Origin: GCA-2731375 sp964344935 | GTDB taxonomy: Bacteria > Pseudomonadota > Alphaproteobacteria > GCA-2731375 | Direction: 5' to 3' | Length of the DNA stretch: 64,000 bases | Assembly: GCA_964344935.1 (NCBI GenBank) | Contig: CAYFPL010000003.1 | Span: 372,001 to 436,000 of the forward strand | Shown: piece by piece, positions 50,285 through 58,866 of the stretch | Layout of the letters: every line of letters begins with the position of its first letter | Position numbering within the stretch: the stretch's first letter is position 1 | Notes under the pieces: generated by a model | Databases searched by the model: none | Told to the model about the DNA's origin: nothing | Seen by the model: only the letters and a program-made list of their open reading frames with translations | Position numbers and translations under genes: made by a program

Positions 50285-51532
50285 ATGGTGGAACTGCTGG
50301 TCGAAAGCCTTGGCGCCCGTGGCGACGGGGTCTGCAGAGACCGGGACGGGATCATCTATTTGCCTTATGGCGTGCCCGGCGACAGGGTCGAGGCCACGAT
50401 CACCGGCCAGCGCGGCGCGGCCCGCGTGGCGCGGTTGGATAGGGTCTTGCAGCCAAGCCCGGGCCGTATCACACCGCCCTGTACTCATTTTGGCGCTTGC
50501 GGCGGTTGCTCCATGCAGCACGTGACGCACGAAACTTACCAGCAATGGAAATTGGCGTTGTTGACCCAGGCCCTGGCCCGGCGCGGATTTGATGACGTCC
50601 CCATCGGCGCAATGGTCGCCGTGCCGCCTGCGGGGCGCCGGCGGGCAAAGTTCAGGGCGGGCAAAACAGGCAAGGGCGTCCATCTCGGATTCAATGCCCC
50701 GGGCAGTCATGACATCGTCGATGTGGAAGTCTGCCATATTCTGGTGCCGGCCATTGTGGAGATCATGGCGGATCTGCGCGCCCTGCTGGCCGACCTTCCG
50801 TCGGTGACCGGAAAAATGGATATTCAGATCACCGAGACGGAGACCGGCCTGGACGTCTGGCTGGCGGCAGATTTCCCGCGCGAAGCCGATACGGACATGC
50901 GCCTCGCCGATTTTGCCCAGTCCGCCGATCTCGCCCGTCTTTCCATCGGCGCTCGGGCCGAACCGATGCTGGTGCGCCGGGCGCCGCGCGTCACCTTCGA
51001 CGGTGTGGCCGTTATTCCGCCGGCGGATGGTTTCCTCCAGGCTAGCCTGGCGGGGGAGCGGGCCCTGGTGGATCTGGTGCGCCAAGGCGTGGGTGACGTG
51101 GATAAAATCGCCGATCTGTTCGCCGGCCTTGGCACCTTCAGTTTCGCGTTGAACAGAAATGCCGCGGTCTTGGCCGTTGAAGGCGCGGCAGATCAGGTCG
51201 AGGCGTTGACGGACGCTCGCAACAAGGCGCGCCGTGGCCGACTTGATGTACAGGTGCGGGATCTGGAACGACGACCGCTATCGGGCGATGAATTGCGAGG
51301 CTACGGTGCGGTTGTTTTCGATCCACCTCGCGCCGGAGCGGCCGGTCAGTCCGCCGCCCTGGCGGCCTCGGATGTGCCGGTAATCGTCGCGGTTTCCTGC
51401 AATCCAGCGACTTTCGCCCGCGATGCGCGGACCTTGGCCGATGGCGGCTATCGGCTGTTGTCGGTCACTCCGGTGGATCAATTTCCCTGGAGCCGGCACT
51501 TGGAACTGGTCGCCTGTTTCACCCGGTCTTGA
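50285..51532 (+). CDS. rRNA (uracil-5-)-methyltransferase, RumA/RlmD-like
   Basis: The 415-residue protein has a TRAM-like beginning (MVELLVESLGARGDG), the 4Fe-4S motif CTHFGACGGCSMQH with the fourth cysteine in DVEVCHILV, the SAM site IADLFAGLGTFSF and the nucleophilic cysteine in AVSCNPATFARD. These are the RlmD/RumA features; the target uracil cannot be read from sequence. Starts at ATG 50285, four bases after tlyA. A longer frame upstream is a shadow of tlyA. Confidence 0.91.
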   Translation: MVELLVESLGARGDGVCRDRDGIIYLPYGVPGDRVEATITGQRGAARVARLDRVLQPSPGRITPPCTHFGACGGCSMQHVTHETYQQWKLALLTQALARRGFDDVPIGAMVAVPPAGRRRAKFRAGKTGKGVHLGFNAPGSHDIVDVEVCHILVPAIVEIMADLRALLADLPSVTGKMDIQITETETGLDVWLAADFPREADTDMRLADFAQSADLARLSIGARAEPMLVRRAPRVTFDGVAVIPPADGFLQASLAGERALVDLVRQGVGDVDKIADLFAGLGTFSFALNRNAAVLAVEGAADQVEALTDARNKARRGRLDVQVRDLERRPLSGDELRGYGAVVFDPPRAGAAGQSAALAASDVPVIVAVSCNPATFARDARTLADGGYRLLSVTPVDQFPWSRHLELVACFTRS

Positions 51533-51607
51533 AGCCCCAGCAATTGGAATCCTGGGCGTTTCTGATACGCTCAGGCAAAGCAAGCGCTGAACCAGGGAGA
51601 CAAACAA

Positions 51608-52270
51608 ATGGGTAGCATGATCGAATACGCCAGGCCCGACGGCGGCAGCACCAAGGGATATCTGGCCACGGCTGGCGCGGACCGGCCTTCCATTGTGGTC
51701 ATACAGGAATGGTGGGGCCTGAACGACCAAATCTGCGGTGTCGCTGATCGTTTCGCCCGCGCCGGCTACAATGCCCTCGCGCCAGACCTCTATGAAGGCC
51801 GCGTGACCCAGGATCCGGACGAGGCCAACCACATGATGAGCGGCCTGGATTTCGCCGGTGCTACTAACCAGGATCTGCGCGGCGCCGCCCAACACTTGCA
51901 AGGCGTGGGCGGCAATGTGGCTGTCATGGGCTTCTGCATGGGCGGGGCCCTAACCATCGCCGCCGCCGTGCACGTGCCTGAGATCAGCCTCGGCGTTTGC
52001 TACTATGGCATCCCGCCTCAGGAATTTGCTGATCCGGCCACGATAAAAATCCCGCTGCAGTGCCATTTTGCTAACGAGGACGACTGGTGCACGCCGGAAG
52101 CCGTGAACGCGCTGGAGACGACCCTCACAGAGGCCGGCGCCAACGCGGAGATTCACCGCTATGACGCCGCCCACGGCTTCTTTAATGAAACAAGCGAAGC
52201 AGCCTACGACGCCGCCTCCGCCAATCTGTCCTGGCGCCGCATGAGTGACTACCTGGCGGCCAATCTCTAG
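51608..52270 (+). CDS. Dienelactone hydrolase-family protein
   Basis: The 220-residue protein has the dienelactone hydrolase fold: VVIQEWWGLNDQICGVADR at the start, the cysteine nucleophile in GFCMGGALTI, an aspartate in ANEDDWCTP and the histidine in YDAAHGFFNE. AGGGAGACAAACAA lies before the ATG. True dienelactone hydrolases open rings in chlorocatechol breakdown, but many family members have other esterase roles. It converges on a thioesterase gene with four overlapping bases. Confidence 0.9.
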   Translation: MGSMIEYARPDGGSTKGYLATAGADRPSIVVIQEWWGLNDQICGVADRFARAGYNALAPDLYEGRVTQDPDEANHMMSGLDFAGATNQDLRGAAQHLQGVGGNVAVMGFCMGGALTIAAAVHVPEISLGVCYYGIPPQEFADPATIKIPLQCHFANEDDWCTPEAVNALETTLTEAGANAEIHRYDAAHGFFNETSEAAYDAASANLSWRRMSDYLAANL

Positions 52271-52689
52271 CTGTCCGAAGAAGAAAAGGCCTCGCGCACG
52301 TCTTGGGGGATCGGCGCTGTTTCGGCACCGATCAGGAACACCATGATGGAGTGGGCGGTGGCGATGCAGACATCGTCTTTGAACAAGCCCGCCCCCAGTG
52401 TAATGGATTTGGTGCCGAAGCGCAGTACCCGGGTGCCGATCCGCACTTCACCCGGCGGGCTGGCTTCGGCCAGGAAATCAATGTCCAGATGGGCGATGAC
52501 CCAGCGTTCGCCGGGATTGCGATTGAACATGGCCTGGCGTAGCCGGGCGACACGGCCGCTTTCCACATAGGCGGCCAGGGCGGTGTTGTTGATATGGCCG
52601 CCAGCATCGGTGTCGGCGATGCGGATGTTCTCCGTCACCCAGGATGAAAAGCCGGACGGATCGGTCAGGTCGATCTCGTCTCCGCTCAT
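52267..52689 (-). CDS. Acyl-CoA thioesterase, 4HBT family
   Basis: Single hot-dog protein of 140 residues: ENIRIADTDAGGHINNTALA is the catalytic segment, with Asp in DTDAGGHINN, and HLDIDFLAEASPPGEVRIGT the central helix-strand. Its start overlaps the stop of the small membrane protein (ATGA), so they are coupled. Longer in-frame readings run through aroC antisense and are not real. Substrate unknown; probably short or aromatic acyl-CoA. Confidence 0.88.
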   Translation of the reverse strand: MSGDEIDLTDPSGFSSWVTENIRIADTDAGGHINNTALAAYVESGRVARLRQAMFNRNPGERWVIAHLDIDFLAEASPPGEVRIGTRVLRFGTKSITLGAGLFKDDVCIATAHSIMVFLIGAETAPIPQDVREAFSSSDS

Positions 52690-52850
52690 TTCTGCCGATC
52701 CCGGTGCCAGGCGAACAGCATTAATGCGGCAGCGGCGATGGTGCAGGCCATGCCGGCAATGGCGGGTGGCAGGGTATCGGTGAACATGAACAGCCCGCCG
52801 CCAGCGATCAAAAGCAAGGCCGCCAAACCGTGCAGATGCGCTTTGCCCAT
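52686..52850 (-). CDS. Small two-helix membrane protein (54 aa)
   Basis: Starts MGKAHLHGLAALLLIAGGGL and contains a second hydrophobic stretch (AGMACTIAAAALMLFAWH) before a basic tail HRDRQK. It lies six bases after aroC and its stop overlaps the thioesterase start, the sign of a genuine co-translated gene. I do not recognise a family. Likely an inner-membrane protein with both ends in the cytoplasm; function unknown. Confidence 0.6.
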   Translation of the reverse strand: MGKAHLHGLAALLLIAGGGLFMFTDTLPPAIAGMACTIAAAALMLFAWHRDRQK

Positions 52851-52856
52851 TGCCGC

Positions 52857-53927
52857 CTAACCTACCTGGGCGCGGTGGCGCAGCATATGGTCGGCCAGGA
52901 TGCAGGCCATCATGGCCTCGCCCACGGGAACGGCGCGAATGCCCACGCAAGGATCGTGGCGGCCCTTTGTGACCACCTCTGTTGCGGCACCCGATTTGTT
53001 TACGGTTCGCCGCGGAATCAGGATGGACGACGTGGCCTTGACCGCAAAGCGAACCACAATGTCCTGGCCGCTGGAAATGCCGCCCAGGACGCCGCCGTTG
53101 TGATTGGCACTGAAACTGGGGCCGTCGTTTCCGGGCCGCATTTCGTCCGCCGCGTCCTCGCCCCTGAGGGCCGCGGCCCCGAAACCTGCACCGATTTCCA
53201 CGCCCTTGACCGCGTTGATGCTCATCATGCCGGCCGCCAGGTCCGCATCCAGTTTGCCATAGACCGGCGCGCCCCAGCCGACGGGCACGCCAGATGCTTG
53301 GATTTCCACCACCGCGCCGACCGACGAGCCGGCCTTGCGGATGCCGTCGAGATAGTCTTCCCAGACCTTGGCCATGGCGCCATCGGGGCAGTTGAATTCG
53401 TTCTGCCCGACAGACTCCCAATCCCAATTGTCGTCCGATACGGCATGCTCGCCGACCTGGCGCAGGGCGCCACGTATCACGATGCCGGCGCCCAGCACTT
53501 TCCGGGCAACGGCGCCGGCAGCGACCCGGCAGGCGGTTTCCCGGGCCGAGGACCGGCCCCCGCCCCTGGGATCGCGGATGCCGTATTTGCCATGATAGCT
53601 GTAGTCCGCATGGCCGGGCCGGAACTTCTCGGCGATCTCGCTGTAGTCTTTGGAACGCTGATCCACGTTCTCGATCATCAGGCTGATAGGGGTGCCGGTG
53701 GTCTTGCCTTCGAAGGTGCCGGAGAGGATGCGCACCTGATCGGTCTCCTGGCGCTGGGTGACGAAACGCGACGTTCCTGGGCGGCGTCGGTCCAGCCAGG
53801 GTTGGATGTCCGCCTCGCTCAATTCCAATAGCGGCGGCGCACCGTCGATGATGCAGCCGATGGCCGGGCCATGGCTTTCGCCCCAGGTGGTGACCTGAAA
53901 CATCCTACCGAAGCTGTTGTGCGACAT
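52857..53927 (-). CDS. aroC: Chorismate synthase
   Basis: Converts EPSP to chorismate with reduced FMN, the last shikimate step. The 356-residue protein has GRMFQVTTWGESHGPAIGCI at the start, the RPGHADYSYHGKYG motif, GGGRSSARETACRVAAGAV, and the C-terminal DPCVGIRAVPVGEAM with ARG/MIR-type residues. Length is standard. Its stop is six bases before the small membrane gene, and the fabI gene lies 13 bases upstream, same strand. Confidence 0.96.
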   Translation of the reverse strand: MSHNSFGRMFQVTTWGESHGPAIGCIIDGAPPLLELSEADIQPWLDRRRPGTSRFVTQRQETDQVRILSGTFEGKTTGTPISLMIENVDQRSKDYSEIAEKFRPGHADYSYHGKYGIRDPRGGGRSSARETACRVAAGAVARKVLGAGIVIRGALRQVGEHAVSDDNWDWESVGQNEFNCPDGAMAKVWEDYLDGIRKAGSSVGAVVEIQASGVPVGWGAPVYGKLDADLAAGMMSINAVKGVEIGAGFGAAALRGEDAADEMRPGNDGPSFSANHNGGVLGGISSGQDIVVRFAVKATSSILIPRRTVNKSGAATEVVTKGRHDPCVGIRAVPVGEAMMACILADHMLRHRAQVG

Positions 53928-53940
53928 GGTCTTATCCAGG

Positions 53941-54750
53941 TCAGACGGTGCTGATATCCGGCGCGTCCACGGCCTTCATGCCGACAACGTTATAGCCGCA
54001 ATCCACGTGATGGGTTTCCCCCGTAACGGCGCTTCCCAGATCTGAGAGCAGATAAAGGGCCGCGCCGCCGACTTCGTCAATGCCCACATTGCGGCGCATG
54101 GGCGAATTGTATTCGTTCCACTTTAGGATGTAGCGGAAATCGCCGATGCCGCTGGCGGCCAAAGTTTTTATCGGCCCCGCGGAGATGGCGTTGACGCGGA
54201 TGTTGGCCGGGCCAAGATCGGCCGCCAGATAACGCACACTGGCCTCAAGCGCCGCTTTGGCCACGCCCATGACGTTGTAATGGGGCATGACCCTTTCGGC
54301 ACCGAAATAAGTCAATGTGATGATGGAGCCCCCATCGCTCATCAATCGTTCGGCCCGTTGGCACAGGGTTGTGAAGGAATAACAGGAGATATCCACTGAA
54401 CGGGCGAAATTACCGGCGCTCGTATCCACGTAGCGGCCCTTCAATTCCTCTTTGTCGGCATAGGCGATGGCGTGGACCATAAAATCCAGTCCGCCCCATT
54501 CCGCCTTTATCTGATCGAACACCGCATCCATGCTGCTGTCATCGGTGACATCGCACGGCATGATCATTTCCGACCCCACCGATGCCGCAAGCGGTCGGAC
54601 CCGTTTCTCCAGTGCTTCGCCCTGGAAGGTAAAGGCCAGTTCGGCGCCCTGTTCGGCAGCTGCTTTCGCCACTCCCCAAGCGATGGAACGGTCGTTTGCC
54701 ACCCCCATCACCAGGCCACGCCGACCTGCCAACAAACCTGACCCAGACAT
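53941..54750 (-). CDS. fabI: Enoyl-[acyl-carrier-protein] reductase (NADH)
   Basis: Reduces trans-2-enoyl-ACP in fatty-acid elongation; target of triclosan and isoniazid-type drugs. The 269-residue protein begins GRRGLVMGVANDRSIAWGVA, has the HAIAYADKEELKGRYVDTS loop, and the catalytic tyrosine-lysine pair in the YFGAERVMPHYNVMGVAKAA segment. ATG 54750 is used because GAGGCACCGA lies before it and MSGSGLLAGRRG is the typical N-terminus. Confidence 0.95.
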   Translation of the reverse strand: MSGSGLLAGRRGLVMGVANDRSIAWGVAKAAAEQGAELAFTFQGEALEKRVRPLAASVGSEMIMPCDVTDDSSMDAVFDQIKAEWGGLDFMVHAIAYADKEELKGRYVDTSAGNFARSVDISCYSFTTLCQRAERLMSDGGSIITLTYFGAERVMPHYNVMGVAKAALEASVRYLAADLGPANIRVNAISAGPIKTLAASGIGDFRYILKWNEYNSPMRRNVGIDEVGGAALYLLSDLGSAVTGETHHVDCGYNVVGMKAVDAPDISTV

Positions 54751-54869
54751 TCGGTGCCTCGCCAAAACAGTTTGAATCTCAATTGCTTGGCTATTCTACA
54801 CCAAGCATGGAACGGGGCAAATCGGCAAACCAAAGTTGACACCGCCGCCGGCCGTTGATGGCCCGGTAT

Positions 54870-55790
54870 TTATTCGGAGCCTGCTTCTTGGCCTTTTTTC
54901 TTGGCCCATTCTTCCAGCAGCGCGGTGAGCTCGGAATCGGCCGGGTCGGGCAGGGCGATCTGCAAATGCACATACTGGTTCCCCGCCGTTTTGGCTTTGG
55001 GCGGCTTGATGCCTTTGCCTTTCAGGCGCATGCTGCGGCCGCTGTTCGCACCTTTGGGGACGGTCATGGCGACGGAGCCGTCGATGGTCGGCACCTGGAT
55101 CTTGGCGCCAAGCACCGCGTCAGCCAGATCGACGGGCAGATCAATATGAATATCATTGCCTTCGCGGCGGAATTGCGGATGTGGGTTGATGCTCACTTCA
55201 ACCAGGGCATCTCCGGCGCCGGCGGGACCAGGATCGCCTTGGCCGCGCAGGCGGATCTGTTTGCCATCCTCGATACCGGCGGGAATTCGAACGTCGAGCA
55301 TCTTGCCGTCCGGCAGGGTGATGCGGCGTGTGGAGCCCTTGGCGGCGTCAAGGAAATCAACGGTGATCTTGTAGGACCGGTCTGGGCCGCGTTGTTGCCG
55401 CGGGTTGCCGGTTCGCGCACCACCGCCGCGCATATTGGAGAAAAACTCGCCGAAAATGTCCTCGGCATTGAAGCCGGCGCCGCCGCCAAATCCGCCGCCG
55501 AATCCGCCAAAGCCGGCGCCGGGGCCGCCCTGGCCGCCAGCATATTCATAACGGTAGCGGGCCTTTTCCTGGCCGTCGGCGCCAATCTCGCCATTGTCAT
55601 AGCGCTTGCGGGTCTCGGCATCGCCAAGCAGGGAATAGGCGGCTGAAACTTCCTTAAACCTGTTGGCAACCACACTGTCATCCGGGTTCAAATCCGGATG
55701 CAGTTCTTTGGCCAGCTTATGGTAGGCCTTCTTAATCTCGCTGTTGCTGGCTGTCCTCGATACGCCCAGCACCTCATACGGATCACGCAT
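54870..55790 (-). CDS. DnaJ-like co-chaperone (CbpA type)
   Basis: The 306-residue protein has a J domain (DPYEVLGVSRTASNSEIKKA) with HPD in KELHPDLNPD, a Gly-rich linker (GGFGGGFGGGAGFN), and two DnaJ C-terminal beta domains. The zinc-finger region of full DnaJ is absent, as in CbpA. It would stimulate DnaK in the cytoplasm. It is on the same strand as fabI, with a 119-base gap; the pdxH gene often found in this neighbourhood is not present. Confidence 0.91.
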   Translation of the reverse strand: MRDPYEVLGVSRTASNSEIKKAYHKLAKELHPDLNPDDSVVANRFKEVSAAYSLLGDAETRKRYDNGEIGADGQEKARYRYEYAGGQGGPGAGFGGFGGGFGGGAGFNAEDIFGEFFSNMRGGGARTGNPRQQRGPDRSYKITVDFLDAAKGSTRRITLPDGKMLDVRIPAGIEDGKQIRLRGQGDPGPAGAGDALVEVSINPHPQFRREGNDIHIDLPVDLADAVLGAKIQVPTIDGSVAMTVPKGANSGRSMRLKGKGIKPPKAKTAGNQYVHLQIALPDPADSELTALLEEWAKKKGQEAGSE

Positions 55791-55928
55791 TGTCGCCTTT
55801 TCCCAAATACGGGTTGCAAGAATAGGGTCTACGCCGACCCAGGGAAATAGCCCTCCCGCCGCAATAGCCGCTGCCCAATCCTAATATGGGAACGATAGGG
55901 AATGGTTAACAGACATTTGTCAGTTAGT

Positions 55929-57170
55929 TTAACGTTTTTTCCGGTCCACCTCTTGGAACAACACTTCCGCTGCTGCCCGTTCCCGTGGGCTCATGTCCTG
56001 GTCAAGAGCCTCCTTGGAGGCCTTGGCGACGGTGTGCTGTTGTGCGGCGGCACGGCTCAGCCAAAAGAAGCCATAGGGTTTGCTGGCGCCGGAAAACCCC
56101 TTGTGCAGATAGAGTTTTCCCAATTGGTATTGCGCCTCGGCGTTGCCATTCCGTGCCAAGGGTTCCCAGCGCTGTTTCGCGGCATCGAAGTTCGCGGCGT
56201 GCAGCGCCACCAGCCCGGCGGCAATTCCCGCAGGCACCTTTGCCTTCCGGCTAGTATCGTCTTCCGGCTTCCAATCGGATTCATCGCCAAAATCGAAAGA
56301 GTAGCTGATCAGGGATGCCAAGGTATCGAGGAATGATGATTCTTCCTCGGTGTCCCCGCCTTTCCCGTCAACGGAATTCTTGTCCGCGAATTGCCCTGTA
56401 GCCACGGACGCCTTCTTGTCCTTGGTCGTCGCGTTCGGTGGGGTGTCCGAAGATTTGAGCGGGCCCATTGCTGCTGCCACGGCGACGGGCGGAATGGTGT
56501 CACTATCGGGCTGTTTCCCGCCAGCGTTGGCCTCGTTCGCAGCAGGTATTGACGGTTTTCTTGCCGCTGGCTTCGCAGGCGGCGGCGCAGGCGGTCCGGC
56601 GGGCCCGCTGACTACTGCGACAAGTTTGCCCAAGGCCTTCAGGGCCGGTTTGTGGCCAGCCTTTGCCGCGCGATAGAGCCAGCCCGCCGCCTTGGCCTCG
56701 CTCCGCTCCACGCCTTCACCGCGGAGATAGAGGAGTGCCAGATTGTATTGCGCCAAGGGGTGTCCATGGGCCGCTGCGGCGGTAAACCAATAGGCGGCCT
56801 GACTTGCGTCCTCTTCGACGCCCTGGCCGCGCAAATACATGGTCGCCAGGTTGGCCTGCGCCCTGGCCAGACCGCTATCCGCGGCGAGCCTGTACCAGGC
56901 CGCGGCCTGAACGAAGTCCTGTGCCACACCCAAGCCCATGCGGTAGATATGGGCCAGATTTCGCTGTGCCGCTGGATCGCCCCGATGGGCCCAGGGCAGC
57001 CAAATGCGCCGGGCCAGTTCGAATTCACCCCGGTCATAGGCCGCAACGCCGGCGGCGAACGGTTGTTCCGGCTTTGCGGGCTGTTCAACCTCTGCGCCCT
57101 CATGTTGATCGGCGCGGGCGGGTGTGAACGCAATCAAATGGACTGCCAGACAAAAAGCCAGGCAAAACAA
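55929..57170 (-). CDS. Sel1-repeat (TPR-like) protein, secreted
   Basis: The 413-residue protein has a hydrophobic N-terminus (LAFCLAVHLIAFTPARA) and Sel1 repeats in the first half: FELARRIWLPWAHRGDPAAQ, AHIYRMGLGVAQDFVQAAAW, ATMYLRGQGVEEDASQAAYW and LALLYLRGEGVERSEAKAAG. A Pro/Ala/Asp-rich low-complexity middle follows, and one more repeat pair near the end. The start is uncertain (TTG 57170). Such proteins act as scaffolds in envelope or motility systems. It takes the usual place of pdxH. Confidence 0.75.
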   Translation of the reverse strand: MFCLAFCLAVHLIAFTPARADQHEGAEVEQPAKPEQPFAAGVAAYDRGEFELARRIWLPWAHRGDPAAQRNLAHIYRMGLGVAQDFVQAAAWYRLAADSGLARAQANLATMYLRGQGVEEDASQAAYWFTAAAAHGHPLAQYNLALLYLRGEGVERSEAKAAGWLYRAAKAGHKPALKALGKLVAVVSGPAGPPAPPPAKPAARKPSIPAANEANAGGKQPDSDTIPPVAVAAAMGPLKSSDTPPNATTKDKKASVATGQFADKNSVDGKGGDTEEESSFLDTLASLISYSFDFGDESDWKPEDDTSRKAKVPAGIAAGLVALHAANFDAAKQRWEPLARNGNAEAQYQLGKLYLHKGFSGASKPYGFFWLSRAAAQQHTVAKASKEALDQDMSPRERAAAEVLFQEVDRKKR

Positions 57171-57222
57171 TGGGCTGGCGGCACACCGCCATCCCCAGCC
57201 CGATGGAAACTGCAGGGGAGCG

Positions 57223-57699
57223 TTAACCGTTTACGATCCTCCAACTGCCATCCGCCTGCCTGCAGGCAGTGCCATAGGCCGTCTCGGTCTTGCCGTCGAC
57301 CGAGATGGTCTGCTCATACTCCCGGCAATGCTGCCCGGAGGCGTTCTGGTAGGCCGGTTGCGGCGTTACGGTTCCGGAATGACCACTGTCGGGATTGCGC
57401 CAACTCATGGTGCTGCCTGACGGCCCGGTCTCCAGCGACTTCTGGGTCGTTTGCTGCATGGCGAGACGGTCGGCCTTGTCCAGGGACTTGCCGATTTCGC
57501 TGCCCAGGAACCCACCCAACAAGGTGCCCGCAGCAACGGCCACAAGCTTGCCCCGGCCCTTGCCGACCTGGCTGCCTGCCACGGCGCCGCCGACGGCGCC
57601 CAAAAGGGTGCCCAGGGTCTGCTTCTGTCCGCCTTGCTGACAAGCGGTTAATCCAAGGGCGAGCACTCCGATGGCCAAAAACTTTGCGATTCGTAACAT
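57223..57699 (-). CDS. 17-kDa surface antigen-like lipoprotein (RT0821/Lpp0805 family)
   Basis: The 158-residue protein has a lipobox (LGLTACQQGG), a glycine-zipper membrane segment (GTLLGAVGGAVAGSQVGKGR, VAAGTLLGGFLGSEIGKSLD) and a C-terminal beta domain with SWRNPDSGHSGTVTP, HCREYEQTI and GTACRQADGSWRIVN. This is the layout of rickettsial 17-kDa antigens. ATG 57699 gives a normal signal peptide. Two cysteines in the C-terminal part may form a disulfide. Outer-membrane location is expected. Confidence 0.85.
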   Translation of the reverse strand: MLRIAKFLAIGVLALGLTACQQGGQKQTLGTLLGAVGGAVAGSQVGKGRGKLVAVAAGTLLGGFLGSEIGKSLDKADRLAMQQTTQKSLETGPSGSTMSWRNPDSGHSGTVTPQPAYQNASGQHCREYEQTISVDGKTETAYGTACRQADGSWRIVNG

Positions 57700-57915
57700 T
57701 GTCTGTTCCATTTCCTGGCTTCAATGCTTTGCTTGTGTAGCGAAATACGCCCAAATTTTATGCAAATTGCGACACCGCGCCGCATGAATCCGGCGCGATA
57801 ATGTCATATATATAGGAGCAACGGGCCGGACAGCTAGAGCAGATTGTCTCACCGGCGGTAACAATATGGGTAACGGCCGCCCGCCGATCTTGCAGCAAGT
57901 CATGGAGCCCCTGAA

Positions 57916-58866
57916 TTGAATAGTGTTTCCGAGCACCAAACCCATACGGGAAATGCGCTGCCGGTGACGGACCCTGGCAAGGCGCGGCTATTGCGGCTGG
58001 CGACGCGCGCTGCCGTGGCGGTAGCGGTTCTACTGATCGTGGCGAAGCTTGTGGCCTGGTTTCTCACGGATTCCGTCGCAATTCTAAGCTCGCTGATGGA
58101 CTCCGTCCTCGATGCGGGCGCCTCTCTGGTCAATATGTACGCGGTGGCCCACGCTCTGACACCGGCGGACCGTGAACACCGCTTCGGCCACGGCAAGGCG
58201 GAAGCGTTGGCGGGCCTTGCACAATCGGCGTTTATCTCGGGTTCCGCACTGTTTCTTTTGGCCGAAGCAAGTCAGCGCTTGTTCGAACCGCAGACCATCG
58301 CGCGTGACGATATCGGTATCGCGGTCATGGTGTTGTCCCTGGTGCTGACCATCGGCCTATTGATGTTTCAGCGCTATGTGATCAGGCGTACGAATTCCAT
58401 CGCCATATCCGCCGATTCATTGCACTACCGGGGTGACATACTGGCCAACATTGGGGTGATCTTAGCGTTGGTGCTGGCCGGCCGATTTGGATGGGTTCAC
58501 GCGGATGCGATCGTCGCAATTTTGGTGGCGTTTTACATTCTGTACGGCGCATGGGGTATCATCCGTAGCGCCCTGGACCAACTGATGGACCGTGAACTGC
58601 CCGATGCACAGCGCCAGCGCATTCGGCAAATCGCTCTCGACCATGACCAGGTCGAGGACGTGCATGACCTGCGCACGCGCTCCTCAGGCATTCACACTTT
58701 CATCCAAATGCACTTGGAGCTGGACGGCGAATTGCCCCTGTTGGCAGCCCACGAGATCGCCGACCAGGTCGAAGCGGCCATCCAGGCGGCCTTCCCAGGC
58801 GCCGAAGTCATCATCCACCAGGATCCGGCAGGATTGGAAGAATGGAAACCGGATTTCGGCACATAA
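57916..58866 (+). CDS. fieF: Cation diffusion facilitator (zinc/iron/cobalt efflux)
   Basis: Divalent metal exporter of 316 residues with six helices. Metal-binding motifs are LMDSVLDAGASL (helix 2), HRFGHGKAEALAGL (loop after helix 3) and ADSLHYRGDILAN (helix 5), then a cytoplasmic domain with HDQVEDVHDLRTR. Starts at TTG 57916, the only in-frame start before the first helix, with GGAG upstream. The metal ion is not determined by sequence. It overlaps the kinase gene by 25 bases. Confidence 0.88.
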   Translation: MNSVSEHQTHTGNALPVTDPGKARLLRLATRAAVAVAVLLIVAKLVAWFLTDSVAILSSLMDSVLDAGASLVNMYAVAHALTPADREHRFGHGKAEALAGLAQSAFISGSALFLLAEASQRLFEPQTIARDDIGIAVMVLSLVLTIGLLMFQRYVIRRTNSIAISADSLHYRGDILANIGVILALVLAGRFGWVHADAIVAILVAFYILYGAWGIIRSALDQLMDRELPDAQRQRIRQIALDHDQVEDVHDLRTRSSGIHTFIQMHLELDGELPLLAAHEIADQVEAAIQAAFPGAEVIIHQDPAGLEEWKPDFGT

